Assembly (NCBI GenBank): GCA_002789635.1
Contig: PFTQ01000061.1
Location: forward strand, 1-32,804
Direction: 5' to 3'
DNA: 32,804 nucleotides
Source: Candidatus Aenigmarchaeota archaeon CG_4_9_14_3_um_filter_37_18
GTDB taxonomy: Archaea; Aenigmatarchaeota; Aenigmatarchaeia; CG10238-14
Each line of letters opens with the position of its first letter. Position 1 is the first letter of the stretch. Below are positions 1 to 6,954 of the stretch, piece after piece. The notes beneath the pieces are model-generated. The model searched no databases. It worked only from the letters and a program-made list of their open reading frames with translations, and had not been told where the DNA came from. The position numbers were made by a program, and so were the translations under genes.

Positions 1-749
1 CAAAAACATTTTTGGGAAACGACGATGGAGGAGTTTCATATTTTCGAGAATTGTTTCTTTGACTTGTTTTTCCATTGAATAGAAGACAAATTTTCCATTG
101 TCAGAATACGCACCACCGACGTTTATTGCTTTCTTTGAGCCATTTTTGTAGACGATAGGTGTTTCTCCAATGAATGACCAGCATCGTCGTGCATCCGCAT
201 CGATATTGAAATGAGCTTGGTCGTAGGTGACGGTGCTTATGTCAGAATCCAAAAGTGAACGTTTTTTTTAAACTCATTCTTGAATTCGTCAACGGCTGCT
301 TGGTTTCTACTCTTGTTGCGTGGACGAGGTACTTGCATAGAGCAGCCAATCTTTTTGAGCAATCCACGGCAATGTCGTGGGGTGTATTCTTGCTTGAATT
401 CTTGTTGAATGAATCCTCTGACATCTTTCGTGATGAATCCTCGACGATAACCATCATCGAGCAGTACGCCATCGTTGAGTGCTGATCCTAGCATGCTGAA
501 TTGTTCTTCTGTGAGTCCTGCCTTCCTTCCACGGCCTTCTTTATCTTGCAACCCAATAAATCCTTCTTGTTCAAAGCGTTTTTTCCAAAACGCTACAATG
601 CCGTTGCTGATGCTCAACATCTTAGCAACTTCTCGCTGCGTATATCTTTGGCGAAGATGCCAGAGAATCTGCAATCGCTCACGAACTTTCACATTCCTCT
701 CTGCTTTGAATTTCTTCTCAAAAACACTTGTCTTGACATCAAGAATCAT
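1..749 (-). CDS. IS630 family transposase, two frames joined by -1 frameshift, C-terminus outside window
   Basis: The first frame (749 down to 237) encodes a helix-turn-helix region with the pattern QREVAKMLSISNGIVAFWKKRF, typical of IS630 N-termini. It ends just after the word NVHFWILT. A second frame, -1 relative to the first, is open from there to the window edge and encodes the start of a DDE nuclease domain: DSDISTVTYDQAHF with the first catalytic Asp, then GETPIVYKNGSKK and VGGAYSDNGKF. The switch falls exactly at an eight-A run. Either the product is made by programmed frameshifting, as described for part of the IS630 family, or this copy is a pseudogene. I chose the ATG at 749 instead of a more upstream non-ATG start because GAGGTG stands 8 nt before it. 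Confidence 0.8.
261..267 (-). promoter_or_regulatory. Slippery heptamer A AAA AAC in transposase
   Basis: On the minus strand the zero frame reads TTT AAA AAA AAC GTT, which contains the heptamer A-AAA-AAC of the X-XXY-YYZ type. Slipping back one base gives AAA CGT TCA CTT TTG GAT, which is the open frame of the DDE domain. The position and direction fit a programmed -1 frameshift. I did not identify a stimulatory structure downstream. Confidence 0.6.
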
Positions 750-820
750 TATTTGACACCTCACACACAGCAATAGAACTTCCACTATATAAACTTTGCT
801 CAATTATTTAATTCCTACAC

Positions 821-931
821 TATAAAAGCCGAAAAACTAGAATTGAAGACCAGAAAAAAACCAAGCCCCCCCAACCTATTAGTCTATTGCCAATCCGCCG
901 GTAATTTTGTTAATTATAAAAGCCGCAAAAC
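821..931 (+). repeat. Two copies of a 17-nt TATA-containing direct repeat
   Basis: The motif TATAAAAGCCGAAAAAC occurs at 821-837 and again with one change at 915-931, 94 bp apart. The downstream copy is well placed to act as the TATA box for the nuclease gene starting at 975. The upstream copy lies against the presumed IS630 end, so the repeat could mark promoter duplication or the old junction around the insertion. Confidence 0.45.
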
Positions 932-974
932 CAACTATAATTGTGAAAGAATTCAAAACCAAAAGCGGAGAAAA

Positions 975-2048
975 ATGAAAACAGGCGAACAAATAAAAAA
1001 ACTGAAGCCAATGCCAGAATCAAAACCGTGCCCATGCTGCCAATCAGATTTGACAATAAAGCACGGAAAAAGAAAAATCAAGCGCACTATTGTGCAGGTA
1101 TACAAGTGCATGTCATGCGGCAAGTTCTTTTCTGACAGGAAACTGAAGCACAAAAGCTACGACGCAAAAACAATCCTTCGCGCTATCACCCAATACAATA
1201 AAGGGTTCACTCTTGAGCAGGCGTCAAAGGAAATGTCAAAGCGCTTCCATCAACAAATCCCATTGTCCACGCTCCGCTCCTGGATAAAAGAATATTCAAG
1301 CATATGCACCTTCAGAAAATTAAGGGATAAGGCAATCAAGCTCTATCCAGACAGGGATATGATATTCTCCCACAGCCTTCAGCACAATCAGGTATATGAA
1401 TTCCAGCTGCATAAAGCCAAGCTTGAGCTGCAGGCAAAAGAGCTGCCGGAGCAGAAGTTCTCTTTATTGAAAAAATATTTGGAAGAGGTCTCCACTCAGT
1501 CATTTCCCCATCATATATTCCAGCCCAAGCAGGATGCGGAAGAGCTGTCAAGATCATCGCAGATGAAATTTCATACGCTCGATTTTGTCAAGTCAGAAAA
1601 ACAGAGCCTAGCAAGTGAATTAGCATCTTTGGGGCTGCATCTGGCAGGGACAAACAAAGAAAGGCATGAAGCCGTCCAAAACTTTATGATAGCCAATGAC
1701 AGCGCGACAGTATCATGCGAAGTCCCTGTATACCTGACAAATGATGACATCAGTTATTTCAAAGGCAAAGGCTTTCTAGTCGATTTCGAAAACTGCAAAA
1801 CACCTATAACCGGGCATATAGATATACTTCAGATTCGCAATGGCTCTATTCATATCTTAGACTACAAGCCAGGCGCAAGAAAAGTGAATGCTGCAAGCCA
1901 GCTGACAATGTATGCCTTGGCTCTGGCAAGCAGAACAAAACTAGCAGTCAAGGACTTCAGGTGCGCATGGTTCGATGACAGGAATTACTACGAATTCTTT
2001 CCTTTGCATGCCGTCTACAAGCTGAGAAAAGCAGAAAAACTTCCGTAA
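975..2048 (+). CDS. Zinc-ribbon/HTH protein with C-terminal PD-(D/E)XK nuclease domain
   Basis: The 357-residue protein begins with a zinc ribbon (C19, C21/C22 and C45, C48), like those at the N-terminus of IS1-type transposases, followed by a basic region and a helix-turn-helix-like stretch (FTLEQASKEMS...STLRSWIKEY). The middle is helical. The C-terminus carries a RecB/Cas4-like nuclease core: GHID with D283, DYK with D296 and K298, and Q309 in SQLTMYAL. This predicts a metal-dependent DNA nuclease targeted by its N-terminal DNA-binding part; the biological role is unknown. The frame is open from a TTG at 843, but the ATG at 975 has GGAG 4-7 nt upstream and a TATA box near 915, so I start there. 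It stands alone and has no visible partner. It could be a domesticated transposon protein. Confidence 0.75.
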   Translation: MKTGEQIKKLKPMPESKPCPCCQSDLTIKHGKRKIKRTIVQVYKCMSCGKFFSDRKLKHKSYDAKTILRAITQYNKGFTLEQASKEMSKRFHQQIPLSTLRSWIKEYSSICTFRKLRDKAIKLYPDRDMIFSHSLQHNQVYEFQLHKAKLELQAKELPEQKFSLLKKYLEEVSTQSFPHHIFQPKQDAEELSRSSQMKFHTLDFVKSEKQSLASELASLGLHLAGTNKERHEAVQNFMIANDSATVSCEVPVYLTNDDISYFKGKGFLVDFENCKTPITGHIDILQIRNGSIHILDYKPGARKVNAASQLTMYALALASRTKLAVKDFRCAWFDDRNYYEFFPLHAVYKLRKAEKLP

Positions 2049-2059
2049 CATATACGGCT

Positions 2060-2089
2060 CCCGAAATTTCAGAAGAGATTGATTTCGGG
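2060..2089. terminator. Hairpin between convergent genes
   Basis: CCCGAAAT (2060-2067) and ATTTCGGG (2082-2089) form a perfect 8-bp stem with a 14-nt loop. It lies between the stop of the nuclease gene and the stop of the oppositely oriented eS27 gene, a good place for a bidirectional terminator. Archaeal terminators usually rely on T runs more than on hairpins, so the role is inferred. Confidence 0.4.
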
Positions 2090-2131
2090 TTAAAATATAC
2101 CATGAAAAAAATACCGGCATTTATTTCCAAG

Positions 2132-2314
2132 TTATCCATAAACCTTAACAATCTTAGCCTTAACAATACTCATCCCACCGGTAGTCTCAGACAGAATATT
2201 GCCGCAAACTAAGCATGCTACAGGCCTTGACGCTTTGTTGAAGATGGTCTGCTCATTCTTGCACTTGGGGCAAACTACTTCCAAAAACTTGCTGGTCGGT
2301 TGTTTTGTTATCAT
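2132..2314 (-). CDS. rps27e: Ribosomal protein eS27 (S27e)
   Basis: A 60-residue protein of the small ribosomal subunit. It shows the family's single zinc ribbon, CPKC at the first pair and CLVC at the second, and the C-terminal GGMSIVKAKIVKVYG typical of archaeal eS27. Length is normal for archaea. It is the last gene of a minus-strand run GINS - eL42 - eS27, with an 8-nt gap from eL42, an arrangement widely found in archaea, usually with primase just upstream. Confidence 0.95.
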   Translation of the reverse strand: MITKQPTSKFLEVVCPKCKNEQTIFNKASRPVACLVCGNILSETTGGMSIVKAKIVKVYG

Positions 2315-2322
2315 AAATACAC

Positions 2323-2604
2323 CTACTTTTTGACAAGCTTAAACTTCTTGTTTCTGAAGCCCTGACCCTTAGTATGCTTTTTACCGCATTCTGAGCATTT
2401 ATACCTCAAATCAGTCTTCTTCACGGTTTTTTCGTGGTCGGGCTTGGGTCTCGGGAAGCTTGTGTACCCCTTCAATTTCCTCAAGTATCTCCTCTGGCCC
2501 TGAGCCATTTTCCTTCTTTGCTTTTTCTTGGCTGCGTCTATAGTATGCTCAGTGTGCTTCCTGCAAATAGGGCAGAACCCTCTTTGATTTTTTGGAAAAT
2601 CCAT
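2323..2604 (-). CDS. rpl44e: Ribosomal protein eL42 (L44e)
   Basis: A 93-residue large-subunit protein. CPICRKHTEH near the N-terminus and CSECGKKHTKGQGFR near the C-terminus form the zinc-binding pairs of the L44e family, and the basic middle (KKKQRRKMAQGQRRYLRKLKG) matches the known pattern. It binds near the ribosomal E site. Its ATG follows the GINS stop by one base, so the genes are almost certainly co-transcribed and probably translationally coupled. Confidence 0.95.
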   Translation of the reverse strand: MDFPKNQRGFCPICRKHTEHTIDAAKKKQRRKMAQGQRRYLRKLKGYTSFPRPKPDHEKTVKKTDLRYKCSECGKKHTKGQGFRNKKFKLVKK

Positions 2605-2605
2605 T

Positions 2606-3148
2606 TTATTCCACCTTTTTTGCGTTCTCTGACTTGATCATTAATTCAGCATTCTCCACCGGGATTTCTCCCTCTCCCTCTGCTTTGAATGGGCCGTATT
2701 TTTTAAGGTCCGAGCCGATAAACTCAGGTATATCTTGTGTGAATTTAAGCTTTTCTAATTTTGCTTCTTCTTTAGTTTTTTTAGTAAATATATTTAAAGT
2801 CTTTTCCCTTTGGAACTTTAGCAGTTCCACAAGCTGCCTGAAGAACTTTTCCTCGACTTTTGTCAGGTTCTGGATAGGGATGCCTGTTCTAGAGGCGAAG
2901 ACGGCCTGCTGCAATATCTTGGTCTCCCTCCTGTTGTAAATGTCCTCGAGGAGCTTTTGCAAATTCTCTGCTTCTATTTCACTGGACCTGTCTTTCTTCT
3001 TCCCAAGCCTCATTTTTTGTTCCAGATACTTTTCGGCTTTGTCATAAAAATCATCTGTGATTTTTGTCAGCCTGACTTCAGCCAACTCTTCCCTTTGGAC
3101 TTTCCGGATGTACTCGTAGGTTATAGCTTCTTTCTGTTCTTCGGGCAT
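2606..3148 (-). CDS. Archaeal DNA replication factor GINS (Gins51/Gins15 type)
   Basis: GINS joins MCM and the Cdc45/RecJ-like protein in the archaeal replicative helicase complex. This 180-residue protein has the helical A domain first (ITYEYIRKVQREEL..., TKITDDFYDKAEKYL) and the small beta-rich B domain at the C-terminus, residues about 138-178 (DIPEFIGSDLKKYGPF, then IPVENAELMI). The A-then-B order is that of Gins51. Start ATG 3148; no clear ribosome site, which fits a leaderless or short-leader message. Downstream eL42 follows immediately. The primase gene that usually neighbours GINS lies about 960 bp upstream on the same strand, separated by small opposite-strand genes. Confidence 0.85.
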   Translation of the reverse strand: MPEEQKEAITYEYIRKVQREELAEVRLTKITDDFYDKAEKYLEQKMRLGKKKDRSSEIEAENLQKLLEDIYNRRETKILQQAVFASRTGIPIQNLTKVEEKFFRQLVELLKFQREKTLNIFTKKTKEEAKLEKLKFTQDIPEFIGSDLKKYGPFKAEGEGEIPVENAELMIKSENAKKVE

Positions 3149-3228
3149 ATATTAGAAATGGGAATGAAAGTTGAAATAAGTGATTAATTTTATTAGAAGG
3201 AATATTCAAATAATCTTCAGTGAAAAAA

Positions 3229-3300
3229 ATGGATATAGCTACCATTATTATAATTTTGGTCATAATCCTTCTGGCTTTGGTAATTGTTTCCAGCAAGTGA
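3229..3300 (+). CDS. Tiny single-span membrane peptide (23 aa)
   Basis: ATG to TGA encodes 23 residues: a short start MDIATIIII, an unbroken run of Ile, Leu, Val and Ala, and the polar end SSK. It is one predicted transmembrane helix and little else. No strong ribosome site. It is the first of six small membrane ORFs on this strand (3229-4094), which gives it credibility that a lone 23-codon ORF would not have. Function unknown. Confidence 0.45.
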   Translation: MDIATIIIILVIILLALVIVSSK

Positions 3301-3305
3301 GATAA

Positions 3306-3533
3306 ATGAGAAATGGATTTTCAAGATTATTCGAATTTAAAATTCTACTGCTAATTCTGGATATAATAGGATCTGGTTTTCTATTTTTGACGATATTCCT
3401 TGGGTTTAGTATAGAAGATAATTTAACAGACTTTCAGAGGGGCTTAATTACAGGTGCAATCTCCCTCTATACATTTTTTGTAACTCTAAATTTGTTGAAT
3501 AAAAAAATGAATCGAAGAAGAGGTGAAATTTGA
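3306..3533 (+). CDS. Small two-span membrane protein
   Basis: 75 residues with two hydrophobic segments (about 12-34 and 47-65) and a strongly basic C-terminus (KKMNRRRGEI), predicting both ends in the cytoplasm by the positive-inside rule. The ATG is 5 nt after the stop of the preceding tiny ORF, and its own TGA overlaps the next ATG. No family recognised. It belongs to the cluster of small membrane proteins between primase and GINS. Confidence 0.6.
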   Translation: MRNGFSRLFEFKILLLILDIIGSGFLFLTIFLGFSIEDNLTDFQRGLITGAISLYTFFVTLNLLNKKMNRRRGEI

Positions 3534-3613
3534 TGAATCAAAGGGCAATATTAGAAATAATATCAGTAATAATTGGAATTCTTGTTATCCTGAAATTAAT
3601 AGGGGTTTTTTAG
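3533..3613 (+). CDS. Tiny single-span membrane peptide (26 aa)
   Basis: The start overlaps the previous stop (TGATG), and GAGGTG lies about 10 nt upstream, so translation is well supported for so small an ORF. The peptide starts MNQRAILEII and ends LKLIGVF, with a central run of Ile, Val and Leu that predicts a single transmembrane helix. A longer ORF in another frame (3523-3714) covers the same bases but has no membrane or domain character. Confidence 0.55.
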   Translation: MNQRAILEIISVIIGILVILKLIGVF

Positions 3614-3704
3614 TTGTTAATTTTTATGGAATTATGAATGGCTATCAATGTTTTTGGCCGTTTCGAACAGATAACAATATAAGAAATCTTAATAAAATCT
3701 ATTC

Positions 3705-3791
3705 ATGGAGCTGAATCTTTTAACTACAATAATAATAGCAGTTTTACTCATCATACTGATGGCAATTCTAATTATGCCAAAAAGACGATGA
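3705..3791 (+). CDS. Tiny single-span membrane peptide (28 aa)
   Basis: Starts MELNLLTTIIIAV and ends LIMPKRR: one hydrophobic helix closed by a basic tail, which predicts N-out/C-in topology. It comes 4 nt before the next two-span protein. No clear ribosome site; the 90 bp before it may contain its own promoter. Same design as the 23-, 26- and 25-residue peptides around it. Confidence 0.5.
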   Translation: MELNLLTTIIIAVLLIILMAILIMPKRR

Positions 3792-3795
3792 TTTA

Positions 3796-4041
3796 ATGAA
3801 AAGAGATCCAATAATTTGGGTTACAAGTCTAATTCTTACTGCAATATTGGGTTGGATAATAAAATGGTTGTTGGATAGTTTGTTAAAGACATGCGAACCA
3901 AATATGGGATGCGCATATGGATCGGTCTTGCTTGGACTCGCTATAGGTGTGTGTATGACAATTATATTGATAAATCCTCTTGTCTATAATAGATATAAAA
4001 GGAGCCGTGAGGAAGTATGGCAGACCCAATTGTGGTTATAA
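3796..4041 (+). CDS. Small two-span membrane protein
   Basis: 81 residues with hydrophobic segments at about 7-30 and 40-64 joined by a short polar loop containing two cysteines (TCEPNMGC). The C-terminus is basic (YNRYKRSREE). The loop cysteines could form a disulphide if the loop faces outward; that is inference. The start lies 4 nt after the previous stop, and the last 25 bp overlap the next tiny ORF in another frame. Confidence 0.6.
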   Translation: MKRDPIIWVTSLILTAILGWIIKWLLDSLLKTCEPNMGCAYGSVLLGLAIGVCMTIILINPLVYNRYKRSREEVWQTQLWL

Positions 4042-4094
4042 TCTTGCTGATAATAGCAATTATACTTGCACTTATTCTGAGGTCAAGAATTTAA
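4017..4094 (+). CDS. Tiny single-span membrane peptide (25 aa)
   Basis: Starts MADPIVVIILL and ends ALILRSRI, a single hydrophobic helix followed by Arg-Ser-Arg. GTGAGG lies about 4-9 nt before the ATG, a fair ribosome site. It is the last of the six small membrane ORFs and stops 10 bp before the end of the convergent primase gene. Confidence 0.55.
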   Translation: MADPIVVIILLIIAIILALILRSRI

Positions 4095-4104
4095 AAGGAG
4101 TCGA

Positions 4105-5376
4105 TCATTTCTTCTTCATCTTTCTGAACACATAATTAACAGGGTTCTTTAAGCCTTCACACCGATCATCTTTAGTCTCGCCTAGTACGCTTTTGTAGTA
4201 ATTGTCATTGTCGCAGTTTGGCGGAAGCAGATTTCTAGGCTGCCTCTTATGCCATCTTAATTGAGTCGTGATATAGTTCTTTGGCAGAGGCCTGGGATTT
4301 CTCTGGTTCCATTCTTCCATTTCCTTTTCGATCTTTTCCCATGGCCACCCCATGTTTTGGAGGAATGTTGCCAGCACAAACACAGACCTTTTTCTTCCGT
4401 CTGGAATGCCTTGAAGGATTTTGAGAATGCACGGGGGGAAGTATTTTTCAGGCACTTCTTTCAGTTGCCTCCTCGGGCCTTTGTACTCTTCCTTTTCTTC
4501 TTGCCTGCCATACTTTTTACTCCAATCCAATGCCTCAACCAACAGCCCGCCAGCTTCTGCCAGCTTTATCTCACCTGATAGAAATTTTTTTTCTACTTTT
4601 ATTTTCCAAGAGCTTGCGTCTTCTTTCTGGAACTTATCTAACTGGGATAATAGAATAGGCAAACTGACAAGCAGGGATTTTTCATGCAGGCTATAAGGAA
4701 GGCGGAACATATGCCTAGAAGAGGCAACCATGCTGTCGATCTCAACCAACTTTAATGGGTTAATACCTTCCTCATCTATGCAATCATCTATATTCTTTCC
4801 AACCCTTTCTGCAAGCTTAAGCGGGTTATCCAATTCAAGAAATCTTTCTCTAAGCGTGTCTTTAACATAATCCTTCAGGTATTCAATCACAGCTTTTGGA
4901 GCTTCAGGGTACATCTTCTCTATTTTTTTATCGTCTATCCTCTTTGGGAAAAATTCGAATGGTATTCCTATGTGAAAGCCTTTGCCGCCAGTGCTTTTAA
5001 TAGAATAATTTTTTATTCCATGGTCTTCAAGAGCTTCGCAGAGTGTTTTAACAGTTATTTTTGAAAGCTGAAAATCCGGGCAGTCTGGATCTATTATTAG
5101 GTCCCAACCCACTCTTAGGCTGTCGAGCTGCTGAGGAGCCATCCCAGTTTCCAAAGACATAGGATTAGACCATCTCTCGACTGAGCCATGAAAACTGACC
5201 ACTCCTTTCTTGACCATCTCTACGATATCATCTGGGTAGGCAAGGATGTTAGGCCTTTTGTCAAAGCTGCCATTTTCGTAGACTCCTACTACTTCCCGTT
5301 TTTTTGATTCTTCTAGCAATGCATCCTGCACATCTTTTTTTGAGTAGTACCTCAACACTTTCGAGAAGTTGTTCAT
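4105..5376 (-). CDS. DNA primase, PriS-PriL fusion (single-chain archaeal primase)
   Basis: Makes RNA primers for replication. The N-terminal part has the archaeo-eukaryotic primase core: metal-binding D96-P-D98 in WDLIIDPD, the nucleotide-binding STGGKGFHI with H135, and a third acidic residue at D214 in VEIDSMVASSRHMFRLPYSLH. After a charged linker (about 285-310) comes a PriL C-terminal-like region with PPC (C316), a helical part, then C388 and C406 and the ending NPVNYVF. Usual archaeal primases are two separate subunits; a fused short form is known from Nanoarchaeum and other DPANN archaea. I see three cysteines of the expected four for an iron-sulphur cluster. The strand and neighbours (GINS, eL42, eS27) fit the replication block. 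Confidence 0.85.
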   Translation of the reverse strand: MNNFSKVLRYYSKKDVQDALLEESKKREVVGVYENGSFDKRPNILAYPDDIVEMVKKGVVSFHGSVERWSNPMSLETGMAPQQLDSLRVGWDLIIDPDCPDFQLSKITVKTLCEALEDHGIKNYSIKSTGGKGFHIGIPFEFFPKRIDDKKIEKMYPEAPKAVIEYLKDYVKDTLRERFLELDNPLKLAERVGKNIDDCIDEEGINPLKLVEIDSMVASSRHMFRLPYSLHEKSLLVSLPILLSQLDKFQKEDASSWKIKVEKKFLSGEIKLAEAGGLLVEALDWSKKYGRQEEKEEYKGPRRQLKEVPEKYFPPCILKILQGIPDGRKRSVFVLATFLQNMGWPWEKIEKEMEEWNQRNPRPLPKNYITTQLRWHKRQPRNLLPPNCDNDNYYKSVLGETKDDRCEGLKNPVNYVFRKMKKK

Positions 5377-5430
5377 GAATTAATATTGGGAATGAAGGAA
5401 TAAATTGGTTAGATGCTCAAATAGAATCCT

Positions 5431-5438
5431 TTTATATA
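5431..5438 (+). promoter_or_regulatory. TATA box for mntA-hepT
   Basis: TTTATATA lies about 27-34 nt before the GTG at 5465. At normal archaeal spacing, transcription would begin only a few bases before that codon, giving a nearly leaderless message. Confidence 0.5.
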
Positions 5439-5464
5439 TCATTACTAAATAGAATTATATCTAG

Positions 5465-5767
5465 GTGTTGAAGTTGACAAAAAAGGGCAATATTGATAGA
5501 TTGACAAAAAAAATAATTCCAATACTTAGGCAGCACGGTGTAGTCAAAGCTGGGGTTTTTGGCTCAATTGTCAGGGGCGAAGCTACAAAAAAAAGTGATA
5601 TAGACATTTTGATTCAATTTAAAGGAAGAAAGAGCCTATTGGACCTTATAGGCTTGGAATTAGAGCTAGAAAAATCATTAAGAAGGGACGTAGATCTTTT
5701 GACTTATAATTCTATTCATCCGTTATTGAGGGACAGGATCTTGAACGAAGAGGTAAGGATCATATGA
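5465..5767 (+). CDS. mntA: MNT-type nucleotidyltransferase antitoxin MntA
   Basis: About 100 residues. It shows the minimal nucleotidyltransferase signature GSIVRGEATKKSDIDILI (G33-S34, catalytic D45 and D47) and a third acidic pair in RRDVDLL (D75, D77). In characterised pairs, MntA adds AMP to a tyrosine of the HEPN toxin and so inactivates it. The gene overlaps hepT by four bases (ATGA), the usual arrangement. GTG 5465 is chosen from TATA spacing; TTG 5474, with AGGTG six bases upstream, is the alternative. Confidence 0.85.
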   Translation: MLKLTKKGNIDRLTKKIIPILRQHGVVKAGVFGSIVRGEATKKSDIDILIQFKGRKSLLDLIGLELELEKSLRRDVDLLTYNSIHPLLRDRILNEEVRII

Positions 5768-6120
5768 AGAAAGATTCTGAAATTTTTATTAGGCATATTC
5801 TTGAGAATATAGAGAAAATAGAAAAACATACAAAAGAAGTCGAGAAAAAGAAATTTTTCGAAAAAGAAGAAATTCAAGATCTGGTGATAAGAAAATTAGA
5901 GATTATTGGCGAGGCAAGCAAAAACCTGCCAAAAGAATTTAGAAATCACCACAAAGAAGTCGAATGGAATAAAATAGGGGGGTTAAGAGACAAATTAATT
6001 CATCACTATTTTGGCGTTGATCTGGATCTAATATTTGATATTGTGAAAAAAGATTTGCCAGAGCTTAAAAAGAAAGTTAAAGATATCTTAAAAGAAATAG
6101 AAGAGAGTAAAAAAACCTGA
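5764..6120 (+). CDS. hepT: HEPN-domain RNase toxin HepT
   Basis: 118 residues, all helical, of the DUF86/HepT family. The active-site motif R-x4-H-x-Y is complete: R75, H80, Y82 in LRDKLIHHYFGVD. This predicts a metal-independent RNase kept inactive by the upstream MntA, whose stop codon overlaps this start. An upstream helix (IRKLEIIGEASKNLP) also matches the family. Together they form a HEPN/MNT toxin-antitoxin module, common in archaea. All key residues are present, so it looks functional. Confidence 0.87.
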   Translation: MKKDSEIFIRHILENIEKIEKHTKEVEKKKFFEKEEIQDLVIRKLEIIGEASKNLPKEFRNHHKEVEWNKIGGLRDKLIHHYFGVDLDLIFDIVKKDLPELKKKVKDILKEIEESKKT

Positions 6121-6279
6121 ATTTTTTCCCATGGGCTTGATTAGACATTTTCTTGCTTTAAAAAAAACTTTGGAATATTAAAGCCAAAAACTCTTGCCTA
6201 ATGGAGATCAAATCCGTAATTCAGGAAACCTTTAAATTCTTAAACTACAAACCCTAATAAATCATAATCAGGTGAATTA

Positions 6280-6537
6280 ATGGGAAATGTAAGGACAACT
6301 CATATCAAGCAGCTTTCAGAAAAGCTCATAGAAGCTTATCCTGATAAATTCTCAATTGAATTTGGCAAGAACAAACAATCGCTTGACGGATTAATGTGCT
6401 TTGACTCTAAGATAACGAGAAACAAGGTTGCTGGATACATTTCACATAATTTGGGAAAAATACAAAAATTAAAAACCTTAAAGATATCATACCAAAACCC
6501 TAATCTAGATAAAAGAAAAAAAAGAAGAAGGTATTAG
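6280..6537 (+). CDS. rps17e: Ribosomal protein eS17 (S17e)
   Basis: 85 residues. The start MGNVRTTHIKQLSEKLIEAYPDKF and the following FGKNKQSL...SKITRNKVAGYISH are characteristic of archaeal and eukaryotic S17e. The C-terminus is lysine/arginine-rich (KRKKRRRY). AGGTG precedes the ATG by a few bases. It appears to be a single-gene unit; its stop overlaps by 3-4 bp the end of an open frame on the opposite strand. Confidence 0.93.
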   Translation: MGNVRTTHIKQLSEKLIEAYPDKFSIEFGKNKQSLDGLMCFDSKITRNKVAGYISHNLGKIQKLKTLKISYQNPNLDKRKKRRRY

Positions 6538-6677
6538 CCAAACTCATAAGTCACGCTTACTTGAATCATTCCTAGGCTGATTTCTGTTGTTGATTCAATT
6601 GATCCACCGGACGACATTAAGTCATAATTCCTGTAGACAGGCTGATAGTAGCGTTCTATTTCTAGTAATCGTCTCCT
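6534..6677 (-). pseudogene. Out-of-frame continuation of the acidic ORF
   Basis: A 47-codon open frame with no start codon begins where the acidic ORF is still running, in the -1 frame. It encodes RRLLEIERYYQPVYRNYDL, then Ser/Gly/Thr-rich sequence and the ending VSVTYEFG. It stops so that it overlaps the convergent eS17 gene by only 4 bp, the tidy overlap normally seen at real gene ends. I infer a small gene disrupted by an indel or an assembly error. The alternative is a chance open frame. Confidence 0.35.
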
Positions 6678-6742
6678 TCATTGTCCATATCTGGGTCTTC
6701 ATCGTTTGTTTCTTCTTCATCATCTTCCCAACTTTTTGGCAT
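6662..6742 (-). CDS. Tiny acidic ORF (26 aa)
   Basis: Starts MPKSWEDDEEE and ends DNEGDDY; thirteen of the 26 residues are Asp or Glu. The ribosome site is unusually strong: GGGGGGTG a few bases before the ATG. That suggests real translation. It may be a complete acidic microprotein or the start of a longer protein broken by a frameshift, because a second frame continues from here to 6534. Confidence 0.45.
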   Translation of the reverse strand: MPKSWEDDEEETNDEDPDMDNEGDDY

Positions 6743-6954
6743 TTTTAACACCCCCCAACTAAACTGATTGAAAGTTTCGCTGGGATATAAACTTGATTCA
6801 ATGAGAATATGATTTCGTTCTTCTTCCATATTGACCTTCTCAATTTCTGAATTTGAATGAATGAGTATTTATTCTTTCATGAGGCCTTGAATAAAGATTG
6901 TGAATTAAATCAATTTTCAAATCAACTTATAAACTTTCTTTTCCTAATAACTTT

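Larger units (their letters stand above)
1..820 (-). mobile_element. Partial IS630-type insertion sequence
   Basis: The window opens inside an insertion sequence whose transposase is read leftward. Only the transposase-start end is present; the far end lies outside the window. Before the start codon is a minus-strand TATA-like box (about 783-793) and a GAGGTG ribosome site (758-763). The outer limit near 820 is inferred from a TA dinucleotide where ordinary sequence resumes (IS630 elements duplicate TA), because the matching inverted repeat cannot be seen. Confidence 0.7.

Noticed and set aside
3523..3714. 63-codon frame over the 26-residue membrane peptide
   Set aside because: No ribosome site of its own, Asn-rich shadow-like composition; the overlapping tiny ORF has GAGGTG and a coupled start.
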